Shown here piece after piece: positions 46,369-55,430 of a stretch of 64,000 bases of DNA. Below the pieces are notes generated by a model. The model did not search any database, was not told the DNA's origin, and saw only the letters and a program-made list of their open reading frames with translations. This stretch comes from Jiangella sp. DSM 45060 (GTDB taxonomy: Bacteria; Actinomycetota; Actinomycetes; Jiangellales; Jiangellaceae): contig NZ_LT629771.1 of assembly GCF_900105175.1 (NCBI RefSeq), forward strand, positions 2,232,001-2,296,000. Reading direction: 5' to 3'. The number at the start of each line of letters is the position of its first letter. The stretch's first letter is position 1. Made by a program: the position numbers and the translations under genes.

Positions 46369-47130
46369 ATGAGCCGACCGCACCCGCTGAGCGCGATGAA
46401 GGAGTGGGAGTGGTCGCAGGCATGGGAGCAGCAGCAGGAGATCGTCGATCGGCTGCACGCCAAGCGCGGCTCGTGGCTGCCCAACGTCGTCGAGAAGCGT
46501 CCCTGGGGCGCCGTCCGGTGGACCTCGGGACGGCCCACGCATGCGGCCACGTCCGGTCAGGCGGTCCCCGAGACGTTCGCGGTGCTGCGGCCCGGGCTGA
46601 ACGACCAGCCGCTGCGTGACCGCGTCGCCGAGGCGCTCGCCCAGCCGGCCCCCATGTTCCAGGTCGTCGGCATCGGGCTGCGCCGCCACCAGCTGATCCC
46701 GGCCATCGCCGGCGCGGCGGCCGGGGCGGTGCTGCTGATCGTGCTGGCGCTGCTGCTCGGCCTCGGCGCCGTCGGCGCCATCCTCGGCCTGCTCATCGGC
46801 GTCGCCGGCGGCGGCGTGGGCGGCGCGGCGCTCGGCCAGTACCTGTTCGACCGCGAGCGCGACGCCGTCCTCAAGGAGGGCGAGCGCGTCCGCGTCGTCA
46901 CCGGCCGCTACGCCCCCACCTCCTGGTCCCGCCTCGTCGACGCGACCACCGGCCTCGAGACCGCCGCCACTGCCGCGGCCGACGACCAGACCGGCAACGC
47001 GGTGCAGACGGCGCTCTGGGAGGCGGCGGGTCTGCTGCTGCGCTCCTCCGACCACACCGGCGTCGAGGTCCTGGCCGACGGCATGGAGCGGCTGGCCCAA
47101 GCCCACCGCGGCATCAGCGGCGGCCGCTGA
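46369..47130 (+). CDS. Hypothetical membrane protein with glycine-rich hairpin
   Basis: 253 residues, not recognised. A Trp/Gln/Glu-rich helical N-terminus (MKEWEWSQAWEQQQEIVDRL) is followed by a globular linker, a glycine-zipper-like TM hairpin near residues 118-158 (AAGAVLLIVLALLLGLGAVG then AILGLLIGVAGGGVGGAALG), and a soluble C-terminal helical part. ATG 46369 has a GGAGAGAAG site; upstream in-frame starts give unlikely sequence. A TAGGCT at 46293-46298 may be its -10. Glycine zippers often act in membrane insertion or oligomerisation. Confidence 0.7.
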   Translation: MSRPHPLSAMKEWEWSQAWEQQQEIVDRLHAKRGSWLPNVVEKRPWGAVRWTSGRPTHAATSGQAVPETFAVLRPGLNDQPLRDRVAEALAQPAPMFQVVGIGLRRHQLIPAIAGAAAGAVLLIVLALLLGLGAVGAILGLLIGVAGGGVGGAALGQYLFDRERDAVLKEGERVRVVTGRYAPTSWSRLVDATTGLETAATAAADDQTGNAVQTALWEAAGLLLRSSDHTGVEVLADGMERLAQAHRGISGGR

Positions 47131-47148
47131 CCGATCGCCCTCGCGCCG

Positions 47149-47250
47149 ACCGACCGCACGCTGGCCGACCGCACGCTGGCCGACCGCACGCTGGCCGACC
47201 GCACGCTGGCCGACCGCACGCTGGCCGACCGCACGCTGGCCGACCGCACG
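47149..47250. repeat. 15-bp tandem minisatellite
   Basis: The unit CTGGCCGACCGCACG occurs six times in perfect tandem (47161-47250), preceded by a partial copy (47149-47160) and followed by a decayed one (CTGACCGGCC). There are no spacers, so this is not CRISPR. Perfect identity implies recent slippage. It lies just past the stop of the membrane protein gene. Confidence 0.9.
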
Positions 47251-47453
47251 CTGACCGGCCGTCGGCGGGATCGACCCGGCCGGCGGATCGGCGCGGGTTC
47301 GTGGCGCGACGTAGTCGGTGCCCGCCCGTAGGGTGGGCCCCACCCGGGCCGGGAGGGGTCTACCTACCACCGCGCGACGCCTGCGCAGTGTCGTTGCTGA
47401 ACCCCGCGTGGCTTTCGGCACCGTGCGGCTGCGGCCCGGCCCGCTCGCCATGA

Positions 47454-47497
47454 TCATCAACCTTTTGTGCTGCTATGACAACGCAGAAGGTTGATGA
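47454..47497. repeat. Palindromic intergenic element
   Basis: TCATCAACCTTTTG (47454-47467) faces CAGAAGGTTGATGA (47484-47497): 14 pairs with one G-T wobble, extended inward by GTG/CGC. The A+T-rich sequence contrasts with its surroundings and it resembles a dispersed palindromic element rather than a terminator, since no gene ends beside it. Confidence 0.65.
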
Positions 47498-47508
47498 AAC
47501 TCGCAGGC

Positions 47509-47761
47509 GGCCAGTGGACCGGGGCCAGCAGCGAAGCCGGTAGCCGAACCGACCGACGCAGGCCAGAGGTGGCCAGCGGACCGCGACGAGCGGCGGAGCC
47601 GGTAGCCGACTCACGAGCGCACCCGGCGGCGGCCAGCGGACCGGGACCCGCAGCGAGCCGGCAGCCGAACCGACGCAAGCCAGAGGCGGCCAGCGGACCG
47701 CGACGAGCAGCGGAGCCGGTAGCCGAAACACCGCCCAGCAACGGTGAGAGGCCAGCGGACC
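47509..47761. repeat. Five ~60-bp degenerate tandem repeats
   Basis: GGCCAG(C/T)GGACC recurs at 47509, 47571, 47631, 47688 and 47750, spacing 62, 60, 57 and 62 bases. Most copies continue with a CGACGAGCAGCGGAGCC-like stretch and GGTAGCCGA. Copies 2 and 4 are the most alike. No coding sense is apparent. Confidence 0.8.
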
Positions 47762-47969
47762 CGAACCCGAGCAGAGCTGGAAGCCGGGCCCATTTTCGGC
47801 CGGCCCCCTGACGCTGCTTGAACGGGAGCGCGGGTGGCCGGGTCAAGCGGTCCTCCATCGCGCGAAGCGCCCAACCACGAGGTCCGCTTGAGGCGGCCAC
47901 CCGCGCCCCCGACACTGGAGAGCAGCAGGGGCAGGCCCACGCGGCAACCCCAAAGAACGAGCGCCCCGC

Positions 47970-49520
47970 CTACCCGGACACCGGCCCGCGGATCTCCAGC
48001 ACCGACTCGATGGTGTCGGCTTCGGCGGCCGGTTTGTCGGGACGGTGCCGCAGGACGCGGGCGAACCGCAGCGCCACCCCGGCCGGATAGCGGGGCGACG
48101 TCTGGACGCCGTCGAAGGCGATCTCGACCAGCAGCTCCGGCCGCACCTGGACCACCCAGCCGTCGGTGGGCCCGGACGCCAGCGCCTGCAGCTCGGCCGT
48201 CTGCCACGTCAGCATGGCGTCGGTGAGCCCCTTGAACGTCTTGCCGAGCATGACCCACCCGCCGGCCGGGCCGTACGCGCCGGACGGGTCGCGCGCGCCG
48301 AGGTGCAGGTTGGACAGCCACCCCTGCCGCCGCCCGTGACCCCACTCGGCGGCGAGGATCGCGAGGTCGAGGGTGTGCCGCGGCTTCACCTTCAGCCAGC
48401 CGGCCCCGCGCCGCCCCGCCTCGTAGGGGACGTCGAGGCCCTTGACGATGACGCCCTCGTGGCCCTGGGCGATGGCGTCGTCGAAGAAGGCCCGCGCCTC
48501 GGGGACGGAGGCCGTGACCAGCCGCGGCACCCGAAGCGGCGCGGGCACGACGGAGGACAGCGCGGCCCAGCGCTCGGTGCCGGGCGCGCCGATGAGGTCG
48601 GCGCCGTCGACGTGGAGGGCGTCGAAGACGAAGAGGGACAGCGGCACCTTGGCCCGCGCCGCCGCGACGTCGACCCGGCTGCTGACGCGCGAGCCGGTGC
48701 GCTGGAACGGCAGCGGCCGGCCGGCCGGGCCTAGCGCGATGGTCTCGCCGTCGAGCACCACGGACCGGACGGGCAGCGCCAGCGCCGCCTCGACCAGCTC
48801 GGGCACGTTGGCGGTGATGTCGTCGAGCGTGCGGGTGAACACGGCGACGTCGCTGCCGTCGCGGTGGATCTGCACCCGGACGCCGTCGACCTTCCACTCG
48901 ACGGCGGCCTCGCCGGTGCGCCCCAGCGCCTCGGTGATGTCGGGCGCGGGGGAGGCCAGCATGGGCCGCAGCGGCGACCCGACCGTCAGCCGGAAGGACG
49001 CCAGCCCGTCGGCCCCCGACGCCAGCACGGCGGCCGCGACGGGCACCAGCGCCCCCGCGACGGTGACGGCCCGGCGCACGTCGACGGCCGGTACGGACGA
49101 GGCGCGCGCGACGGCCTCGGTCAGGACGCCGTCGAGCGCTCCCTGGCGCAGCTCACCGGAGACCAGCCCGGCCAGCAGCCGCTGCTCGGACGCGGTGGCG
49201 CGGGCCATCAGCTCCCGGAACCGCTCGCGCCGCGCTGCGGTGGAGCCCTTCCCCGACAGCTCGGCCAGAGCGCCGAACGAGGCGTCGACCTCCAGCACCG
49301 ACAGCGACGCCGACGAGGACGGCGGCGGCAGGTCGCGCAGCGACGCGTAGCCGAGGCCGGTGCGCCGCTGCCGCAGCTCTCCGGCGAGGTAGCTGGCGAC
49401 CACCGCGGCCTCGCCGGGCGCGGCCCGGCGCAGGCAGCCGGCGAGCAGGTCGGTCTTCGCCAGCCGCCCGGAGACCCCGGCGACGGCGGCGGAGGTGTCG
49501 GCGACGTCCTTCAGCAGCAC
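47970..49520 (-). CDS. ATP-dependent DNA ligase (LigB type)
   Basis: 516 residues, similar in length to mycobacterial LigB. A helical N-terminal DNA-binding domain leads to the adenylation domain with nucleotidyl lysine in EWKVDGVRVQIH (about residue 222), then VVLDGETIAL, FVFDALHVDG, EGVIVKGLD and motif V WLKVKPRHTLDLAIL, then an OB domain. It joins DNA nicks with ATP, alongside the essential NAD ligase. Start GTG 49520; longer in-frame starts are unlikely because a terminator stem lies at 49554-49592. Confidence 0.92.
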   Translation of the reverse strand: MLLKDVADTSAAVAGVSGRLAKTDLLAGCLRRAAPGEAAVVASYLAGELRQRRTGLGYASLRDLPPPSSSASLSVLEVDASFGALAELSGKGSTAARRERFRELMARATASEQRLLAGLVSGELRQGALDGVLTEAVARASSVPAVDVRRAVTVAGALVPVAAAVLASGADGLASFRLTVGSPLRPMLASPAPDITEALGRTGEAAVEWKVDGVRVQIHRDGSDVAVFTRTLDDITANVPELVEAALALPVRSVVLDGETIALGPAGRPLPFQRTGSRVSSRVDVAAARAKVPLSLFVFDALHVDGADLIGAPGTERWAALSSVVPAPLRVPRLVTASVPEARAFFDDAIAQGHEGVIVKGLDVPYEAGRRGAGWLKVKPRHTLDLAILAAEWGHGRRQGWLSNLHLGARDPSGAYGPAGGWVMLGKTFKGLTDAMLTWQTAELQALASGPTDGWVVQVRPELLVEIAFDGVQTSPRYPAGVALRFARVLRHRPDKPAAEADTIESVLEIRGPVSG

Positions 49521-49553
49521 GATCCCAGTCTGCCCGCCGGCACTGACAAACGG

Positions 49554-49592
49554 CGACGCCCCCAGAGCACGCACCAGGCTCTGGGGGCGTCG
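49554..49592 (-). terminator. Strong terminator after the HtrA-like gene
   Basis: CGACGCCCCCAGAGC (49554-49568) and GCTCTGGGGGCGTCG (49578-49592) form a perfect 15-bp stem with a 9-base loop, 23 bases past the protease stop and upstream of the ligase start. Confidence 0.8.
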
Positions 49593-49614
49593 GTCTCCCG
49601 GACGACGGCGTGGT

Positions 49615-50985
49615 TCAGCTGCTCTGCGCGTCACTGCCCAGGGTCACCGTGGCGGTGTGCTCCTGGCCATCGCGGACGTACGTGAGCTCGATGTCGTCGC
49701 CGGGACGGTGCGACCGGACGGCCGCGATCAGGGAGGTCGCGTCGGTGACGACGCGGTCGCCGACGTGGGTGACGACGTCACCCTCCTGCAGCCCGGCCTC
49801 GGCACCGGCGCTGCCCTCGTTGACCTGGGCGATCTCGGCGCCGCGGACGTCGCCCCGGGCATCGCCGACGCCCACGCCGATCTGCGCGTGGGTCGGCTGG
49901 TCGCCGTTGCGCAGCTCCTCGATGATCGGCTTGGCCTGGTCGATCGGGATGGAGAAGCCCAGGCCGATCGAGCCGTTGCCGCTGCCGGTGGTGAGGATCG
50001 CGCTGTTGATGCCGACCACCTGGCCGTCCATGTTCACCAGCGGCCCGCCCGAGTTGCCCGGGTTGATCGGCGCGTCGGTCTGGACGGCGTCGATGACGGA
50101 GTTCACGCCGGCCTGCGGCTGGCCCTCGCTGCTGGCCGCCATCGGGCGGTTCAGCGCGGACACGATGCCGGTGGTGACGGTGCCGTCGAGGCCGAGCGGC
50201 GAGCCGATCGCCACTACCTGCTGGCCGACGGAGAGGTCGCCGGAGTTGCCGAGCTCGGCCGCCTGCAGGCCGGAGACGTCCCGCGCCTTGATGACGGCGA
50301 GGTCGGTGAGCGGGTCGGTCCCCACGACCTCGGCCTCGGCGGTGGTGCCGTCGGAGAACGTCACCTGGACGGTGCCGCCCTCGCCGACGCTCTCGACCAC
50401 GTGGTTGTTCGTGACGATCTCGCCGTCGGAGGAGATGATGAAGCCGGTGCCACCGGCCTCACCGAACTGGCTCTGCGCGCTGATCGACACCACGCTCGGC
50501 AGCACGTCGGCGGCGACGGCCGAGACGCCCGTCAGGTCCGACGCCTGCTGGCTGTTGCCGCTGGTGTTGCTGAGGTCGCTGCGGGTGACGGCGTCGTTGC
50601 CGTTGCCGCCGTCGTCGTCGTTGACGTAGGCCGCGACACCGGCTCCGGCCGCGCCACCGATGATCGCGCCGAGCGCGACGCCTGCCAGCACGAGCGGCGC
50701 GCGACGGCGCTTCGGCTCGGGCTTGCGGTCGCCGTCGCCGAGCACGGGCTCGTGCGGCGGCGGGGAGCCGGCGGCGCCGGCCTCGGTGGGCTCGGCCGCG
50801 GCGGGCTGCTCGCCGGCCGTCGGCGGTGTGCTCCAGCCGCTGCGCGGGAGCTCGGTGGTGGGAGCCTGAGCAGGCGCGGCGCCGGCCGGGGTCCCCGCGG
50901 GCGGCGGGGGCACGGGTGCGGTCGGCAGCGTCGTGGTGCTGGCCGAGCCCTGGGGCTCGCCGGAGGTGCGGTTCACGTCGTCCAT
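49615..50985 (-). CDS. pepD: HtrA/DegP-like serine protease with PDZ domain (PepD-like)
   Basis: 456 residues. A long Pro/Ala-rich cytoplasmic tail, one TM helix (PLVLAGVALGAIIGGAAGAG, about 95-115), a trypsin-like domain with the triad His (VTNNHVVES), Asp (DPLTDLAVI) and Ser (PINPGNSGGPL), and a C-terminal PDZ domain (IAQVNEGSAGAEAGLQEGD). It should degrade or refold damaged extracytoplasmic proteins. It follows the MprA/MprB-like pair as pepD does in mycobacteria, with a direct-repeat operator between. Start ATG 50985; the ribosome site is poorly spaced, so the start is less sure. Confidence 0.92.
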   Translation of the reverse strand: MDDVNRTSGEPQGSASTTTLPTAPVPPPPAGTPAGAAPAQAPTTELPRSGWSTPPTAGEQPAAAEPTEAGAAGSPPPHEPVLGDGDRKPEPKRRRAPLVLAGVALGAIIGGAAGAGVAAYVNDDDGGNGNDAVTRSDLSNTSGNSQQASDLTGVSAVAADVLPSVVSISAQSQFGEAGGTGFIISSDGEIVTNNHVVESVGEGGTVQVTFSDGTTAEAEVVGTDPLTDLAVIKARDVSGLQAAELGNSGDLSVGQQVVAIGSPLGLDGTVTTGIVSALNRPMAASSEGQPQAGVNSVIDAVQTDAPINPGNSGGPLVNMDGQVVGINSAILTTGSGNGSIGLGFSIPIDQAKPIIEELRNGDQPTHAQIGVGVGDARGDVRGAEIAQVNEGSAGAEAGLQEGDVVTHVGDRVVTDATSLIAAVRSHRPGDDIELTYVRDGQEHTATVTLGSDAQSS

Positions 50986-51007
50986 GTCTCCACCGTGCCC
51001 GGCGTCT

Positions 51008-51025
51008 CTGAGAGCAGGCTGAGAG
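51008..51025 (-). promoter_or_regulatory. Probable MprA box before the HtrA-like gene
   Basis: On the minus strand CTCTCAG-CCTG-CTCTCAG: two identical 7-base direct repeats 11 bases apart, about one helical turn, in the gap between the kinase stop and the protease start. OmpR-class regulators bind such direct repeats, and MprA boxes have this form. The same pattern occurs before the regulator gene. Confidence 0.65.
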
Positions 51026-52528
51026 TCAGTCAAGAGCAGCCGAAGAAGCGGCCGGCAGCCGCATCGTCAGGCGCGCGCCGCCCGACGGGGCCCGTCCGGC
51101 CTCGACGCTGCCGCCGTGCCGCTCGGCCGCCGCTTTGACGATGGCCAGCCCCAGCCCGGACCCGGGCAGCCCGCGCGCCTCCGACGACCGGTAGAAGCGG
51201 TCGAAGACGCGGGGGAGGTCCTCGTCGGCGATGCCCGGTCCCTCGTCGCAGACGTCGAGGACGCCGTCGTGCAGGGTGACGGTGACGGTGCCGTGCGGCG
51301 GGCTGAACTTGGCGGCGTTGTCGAGCAGGTTGGTGGCCGCGCGGCCGAGCTGGGTGGCGTCGCCGGCGACGACCCAGCTCCGCAGGTCGGCGGAGAACGC
51401 GACGCCCGGCGCGCGGCGGCGCACCCGGCTGAGCGCGTCGCGGACCACGTCGGCGACGTCGACCTGTTCGTGCGACGCGGCCGGCGCGTCCTCGCGGGAC
51501 AGCTCGACGAGGTCGCCGACCAGCGTGGACAGCTCGACGGCCTGGGCGCGGGTGTCGGCGATCAGCTGGGCGCGATCGGCGTCGGACAACCCGCCGCTGG
51601 CCTCGCTCTGCGCCAGCAGGTCGAGGTTGGTGCGCATGCTGGTCAGGGGGGTGCGCAGCTCGTGCCCGGCGTCGGCGACCAGCCGCGACTGGCGCAGCCG
51701 GGCCTCGCTCAGCGCCGCCAGCATGGCGTTGAAGGCGTGCGCGAGGCGGGCGATCTCGTCGCTTCCGGTGACCTCGATCGGCTCGAGCTGTCCCGTGGCG
51801 GCGACGTGCTCGGCGGCCTGGGTGAGCTGGCGGACGGGGCGCAGCCCGGCCCGCGCGATGGACAGCCCGGCCCAGGTGGCGAGCACGATGCCGACGCCGC
51901 CGGCGATGAACGACACCAGCCGCAGGCGGTCGAGCAGCTGCTCGGTCTGGGCGGTCGGCTGGCCGAGCACCAGCGCGAACCCCGGCTGGCCCGGCACGGC
52001 GACGACGCGGTAGCTGTCGCCGGCGAGGTCGGCGGTGCGGACGCTCTCGCGGCTCTCGCCGCGGGCGACCGCGAGCTCCTGGTCGCCCATGGGCGGGGTG
52101 GTGTCGACGCCGCGAGCGATGACGGCCGTGCCGTTGGCCTGGAGCAGCGCGATGCGGACGTCGGTGGCCACGATGGCCGCGCCGGGGATGTCGGCCAGCT
52201 GCTGAGGGTCGCCGAGCGTGGTCGAGACGGCGCTGCGGGCGCGGTCGAGCAGGTTCTGGTCGACGCTCGACTGCAGCTGCGACGACACCGTCAGGTAGGC
52301 CGCCAGCGCCGTCAGCGTGACGGCCAGGCCGACGCCGAGGGCGGCCAGCGCGCCGACCCGGGTGCGCAGCGACAGCCGGGACGCGAACCCGGTGGACTGC
52401 GCGTCGGGCGGCGGACCGGACGGCGCGCCGTCGGGCGGACCCGGCGGCACGGACGAGCGCCTGGCCGGCGGCGGGGGTGGGACGGCGTTCGACGGCGACC
52501 AGACGCGGCGGGCGGCGTCGCTGGTCAC
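51026..52528 (-). CDS. mprB: MprB-like sensor histidine kinase
   Basis: 500 residues. A Pro-rich N-terminus, TM1 ([20 protein letters not shown]), an extracytoplasmic sensor of about 130 residues, TM2 ([20 protein letters not shown]), a HAMP domain, HisKA with His289 ([13 protein letters not shown]) and HATPase boxes ([30 protein letters not shown]). The GTG 52528 overlaps the regulator stop (GTGA). With the downstream HtrA-like protease it reproduces the mycobacterial MprAB-PepD envelope stress system. Confidence 0.92.
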   Translation of the reverse strand: MTSDAARRVWSPSNAVPPPPPARRSSVPPGPPDGAPSGPPPDAQSTGFASRLSLRTRVGALAALGVGLAVTLTALAAYLTVSSQLQSSVDQNLLDRARSAVSTTLGDPQQLADIPGAAIVATDVRIALLQANGTAVIARGVDTTPPMGDQELAVARGESRESVRTADLAGDSYRVVAVPGQPGFALVLGQPTAQTEQLLDRLRLVSFIAGGVGIVLATWAGLSIARAGLRPVRQLTQAAEHVAATGQLEPIEVTGSDEIARLAHAFNAMLAALSEARLRQSRLVADAGHELRTPLTSMRTNLDLLAQSEASGGLSDADRAQLIADTRAQAVELSTLVGDLVELSREDAPAASHEQVDVADVVRDALSRVRRRAPGVAFSADLRSWVVAGDATQLGRAATNLLDNAAKFSPPHGTVTVTLHDGVLDVCDEGPGIADEDLPRVFDRFYRSSEARGLPGSGLGLAIVKAAAERHGGSVEAGRAPSGGARLTMRLPAASSAALD

Positions 52529-53214
52529 GGCGGATCCTCGCGGGCGACGTAACCGACCCCGCGGACGGTGTGGATGAGCCGCGGCTCGCCCTGTTCCTCG
52601 GTCTTGCGGCGCAGGTACCCGACGTACACCTCGAGCGAGTTCGCCGTGGTCGGGAAGTCGTAGCCCCACACCTCCTCGAGGATGCGGTCGCGGGTGAGCA
52701 CCTGCCGCGGGTGCCGCAGCAGCAGCTCGAGCAGCGAGAACTCGGTGCGGGTGAGCCGGATGGCGCGGCCGCCGCGGGTGACGTCGCGGGTGCCGGGGTC
52801 GAGGACGAGGTCGCCCATGCGCAGCTGCGGGCCGGTCGACGGGTCGGCGGCGGGCGCGGCCCGGCGCAGCAGCGCCCGCAGCCGGGCCAGCAGCTCCTCG
52901 AGCGCGAACGGCTTGGGCAGGTAGTCGTCGGCGCCGGCGTCGAGCCCGGACACGCGGTCGGAGACCTCGTCGCGAGCCGTGAGCATGAGGATGGGGAGGT
53001 CGTTGCCGGCGGCACGCAGCGCGCGGCAGGTGGCGAGGCCGTCGAGGCGCGGCATCATGATGTCGAGGACGACGGCGTCGGGCGGATCGGTGCTGATGGC
53101 GCGCAGCGCCTCCTCGCCGTCGCCGGCGAGGTCGATCTGGTAGCCGTTGAACGCCAGCGACCGGCGCAGCGACTCGCGCACGCCGGGATCGTCGTCGACG
53201 ACAAGTACTCGCAT
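52525..53214 (-). CDS. mprA: MprA-like OmpR-family response regulator
   Basis: 229 residues. The receiver domain has D51 as phospho-acceptor ([13 protein letters not shown]) and the switch lysine in [14 protein letters not shown]. The OmpR-type winged helix contains [16 protein letters not shown] ... [20 protein letters not shown]. It is the first gene of the regulator-kinase-protease unit. A direct repeat of the same type as before the protease lies 23-40 bases upstream of its start, so it is probably autoregulated. Confidence 0.94.
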   Translation of the reverse strand: MRVLVVDDDPGVRESLRRSLAFNGYQIDLAGDGEEALRAISTDPPDAVVLDIMMPRLDGLATCRALRAAGNDLPILMLTARDEVSDRVSGLDAGADDYLPKPFALEELLARLRALLRRAAPAADPSTGPQLRMGDLVLDPGTRDVTRGGRAIRLTRTEFSLLELLLRHPRQVLTRDRILEEVWGYDFPTTANSLEVYVGYLRRKTEEQGEPRLIHTVRGVGYVAREDPP

Positions 53215-53236
53215 GCCCTCAGTCTGCCCGTCCGAC

Positions 53237-53254
53237 GTGAGAAACGCCTGAGAG
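53237..53254 (-). promoter_or_regulatory. Probable MprA box before the regulator gene
   Basis: On the minus strand CTCTCAG-GCGT-TTCTCAC: two 7-base direct repeats (two mismatches) 11 bases apart, 23 bases upstream of the mprA ATG at 53214. Same layout as 51008-51025. Confidence 0.6.
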
Positions 53255-53272
53255 CGGCGGAAGAACGACGAC

Positions 53273-53304
53273 GGCGGGCGGCCTCCCGAAGGAGACCGCC
53301 CGCC
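53273..53304 (-). terminator. Terminator after the secreted beta-helix gene
   Basis: GGCGGGCGG-C-CTCC (53273-53286), loop CGAA, GGAG-A-CCGCCCGCC (53291-53304): 13 pairs with one mismatch and a stable tetraloop, 30 bases past the stop at 53335. Confidence 0.75.
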
Positions 53305-53334
53305 GCCGGTGTGTCAGTGACGGATGGCCCGGGT

Positions 53335-54291
53335 TCAGCTGAACGCGGGGCCCGCCGCCTCGGCCGCGTCGGACGCGACCGTGGAACGCGCCTCGGCGTC
53401 GGCCTTGGCCTGCGCCTTGCGGTCCGCCGCCACGTCGGACGGAACCGCCGCGGTGCGGGAACGCGCCGCCGCGGCAGCCGCCGCGCCGGAGTTGTCCTCG
53501 CCGCGGACGCGGTTGTTCTCGGCGACGACGGTGCCCGTGTTGCCCGAGACGTTGAAGTCGCCACGGACCACGTTGTCGGACACGTACACGTCGGCGCTGT
53601 TGTCGGTGATGCTGAGGTTGCCGCCGAAGGCGTTGTAGCCGCACCCGGTCAGCGGGGCCGACGCGCCGATCTGGAGGATCTCGCCGCTGCCGCTGAACGA
53701 GGCATCGCCGTCGATCTCCGACAGGCACAGGACGCCGCCCTGCTCGGCGCCGGTCACCGAGTAGGTGCCCTCGATGACGGTGTCGTACACGTCGGTCAGG
53801 GTGTCGCCGGTGGTCGCGAGGTTCCGGGTGACCCAGCCACTCTCGATGAAGGTCTCACCGTTCGTGGAGGTGACGCTGCGGGCGTGGTCCGAGCCGACCG
53901 AGTAGAAGAACCCGGAGTCGGTGGCGGTGACGTTGTTGCCGAGCGTGCTGTTCTCGGTGTACGCGCCGTACGCCGCGCTCAGGACGGTGCTGCCGCTGAC
54001 CGAGGTGCCGACGACGTCAGCGAAGCCGTTCGCCAGGACGCGGACGTTGCCGTTGACGGTCGCACCGTCGAGCAGCAGGTTCGCGTCGGCACGAACGGTC
54101 ACGTTGCCGTTGATGACGACGTTGGTCAGCTCGCACGACTTGCCGGCGGCCACGACGAGGTCACCGGGGACGGTGACGTCGGCTGCGACGCCGTCACAGA
54201 ACGTGGTCAGCGCGGCCTGGGACGGCGCGGCGAACCCGACGGCCATGAGGCCGGCGGCTGCCGCCGTCAGGGCGATCTTGCGGTAGCGCAT
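53335..54291 (-). CDS. Secreted repetitive beta-helix-like protein
   Basis: 318 residues, not assigned to a named family. A Sec signal peptide (YRKIALTAAAAGLMAVGFAA, cleavage near PSQA-A) is followed by about 210 residues of short beta-strand repeats of the kind VVINGNVTVRADANLLLDGA and ATVNGNVRVLANGFADVVGT, typical of a right-handed beta-helix. The C-terminus is a long Ala/Arg/Asp helical tail. ATG 54291 with a GAGAGGAG site. A TTGACA at 54444-54439 (minus strand) may be its -35. No enzymatic residues are evident; a surface or matrix role is possible. Confidence 0.75.
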   Translation of the reverse strand: MRYRKIALTAAAAGLMAVGFAAPSQAALTTFCDGVAADVTVPGDLVVAAGKSCELTNVVINGNVTVRADANLLLDGATVNGNVRVLANGFADVVGTSVSGSTVLSAAYGAYTENSTLGNNVTATDSGFFYSVGSDHARSVTSTNGETFIESGWVTRNLATTGDTLTDVYDTVIEGTYSVTGAEQGGVLCLSEIDGDASFSGSGEILQIGASAPLTGCGYNAFGGNLSITDNSADVYVSDNVVRGDFNVSGNTGTVVAENNRVRGEDNSGAAAAAAARSRTAAVPSDVAADRKAQAKADAEARSTVASDAAEAAGPAFS

Positions 54292-54512
54292 GTGCGCTCC
54301 TCTCTGCGGATGCTGCGGATGATCCGGAGGCTCTGTGCGCAAGGATTCAGTTGTCGAGACCGAGCCGAAGCGACAGACACCCCCTACTCCTGCCGGAGAC
54401 TTGGTACGACGTGCACTCTTTCCGGGAAATGACGATCATGTCAAGGTTTAGCCCGTATTTCGGGGCACTTGTCGACATGAGTTCGCCTCGCCGACACGAG
54501 AGAAACCGGCGT

Positions 54513-55430
54513 TCATTGCGGCGACATTTGTCCGACGTGTCGCGCGCGGTCGAGGTGGTCCTGAGCCCGGACCAGGACGTCCAGGACCCGGGCGCCGAAT
54601 TCCAGGCCGTACGGATGCGCCGGGGCGCCGGGCCGGGCGGCAGCCGTCAGCTCGGTGATCGCCGTGCTGAGCGCGTCGACGACGGTGGTGTGCGGGTCGG
54701 GGAGCACGGCGTGCCCGGCGCCGCCCCACACGCGCGCGTAGAAGAGACGGGCCGCGGCGGGGAGGTTCTGGGAGACGCTGACGGTGCTGGAGGCGCCGCC
54801 GCGGTGGCCGAGCACGAGGTGGAGGGTGCCCAGCGGGTCCTCGTGCGCGGCGACCGTCTCGACCGGCTCCAGGAGGTTCAGCAGGATCGACAGCGCATGC
54901 GGCCCGAGGTCCCAGAGCCCGCCGTCGCGCTCCAGCCGCCACGGCGTGGAGAAGGCGCCGTGCTCGCGCTGCACCGAGCCCAGCGTCAGCGCCGTGCCGC
55001 CCTCCCACGGGTGCTCGACCGCGGCGGCCTGGCAGGACGCCAGCCAGTCGCGCACCTCGGGCCGGTACAGCTGGGTGAAGAACACTGCGCTGGCCACGCC
55101 GGACGCCGCGGCCGCGTCGGTGAGTGCACGGCCGGTGGCGGCGTCGTGCGCGATCGGCTTCTCCAGCAGCAGGTGCTTGCCGGCGGACGCGGCGGCCGTG
55201 GCATACCCGGCCTGGACGTCGGGCGGGACGGAGAACTCGACGGCGTCGACGTCGGACAGCAGCTCCTCGAAGGATCCGTACGCCCGCACACCGAACTCGT
55301 CGGCCAGCGCGGCCGTGCGGGCCGGGTCGCGGCCCCAGACGCCGGCGAACGTGACGTCCGCCGTCGCCGCGAGCGCGGGCGCGTGGGTCACGCGGGCCCA
55401 GTGTCCGGTGCCGACCAGTCCGAAGCGCAT
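54513..55430 (-). CDS. Gfo/Idh/MocA family oxidoreductase
   Basis: 305 residues. An N-terminal Rossmann domain (RFGLVGTGHWARVTHAPALA) and the family motif LLLEKPIAHDAATGRAL with the catalytic EKP are followed by the C-terminal alpha/beta domain (GGLWDLGPHALSILLNLL, GxxxDxGxH-like). It oxidises or reduces a sugar-like substrate with NAD(P). The ATG 55430 lies 8 bases after TAGTGT (minus strand 55444-55439), suggesting a leaderless start; the open frame continues upstream only by chance. Divergent from the GNAT fusion gene. Confidence 0.9.
   Translation of the reverse strand: MRFGLVGTGHWARVTHAPALAATADVTFAGVWGRDPARTAALADEFGVRAYGSFEELLSDVDAVEFSVPPDVQAGYATAAASAGKHLLLEKPIAHDAATGRALTDAAAASGVASAVFFTQLYRPEVRDWLASCQAAAVEHPWEGGTALTLGSVQREHGAFSTPWRLERDGGLWDLGPHALSILLNLLEPVETVAAHEDPLGTLHLVLGHRGGASSTVSVSQNLPAAARLFYARVWGGAGHAVLPDPHTTVVDALSTAITELTAAARPGAPAHPYGLEFGARVLDVLVRAQDHLDRARHVGQMSPQ

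Larger units (their letters stand above)
47131..47969. other. Intergenic repeat island without a credible gene
   Basis: 839 bases lie between the membrane protein and the DNA ligase. It carries a 15-bp minisatellite, a palindromic element, and a family of ~60-bp degenerate repeats. The open frames crossing it (for example 47491-47811 on the plus strand) translate into Arg/Pro/Ala-rich low complexity made by the repeats, so I call no protein. Confidence 0.7.

Noticed and set aside
47161-47250. Possible CRISPR array
   Set aside because: The repeats are 15 bases in direct tandem with no spacers and no cas genes nearby.
47491-47811. 106-codon plus-strand frame in the repeat island
   Set aside because: Its composition follows the ~60-bp repeats (Arg/Pro/Ala/Ser), with no ribosome site and no recognisable motif.
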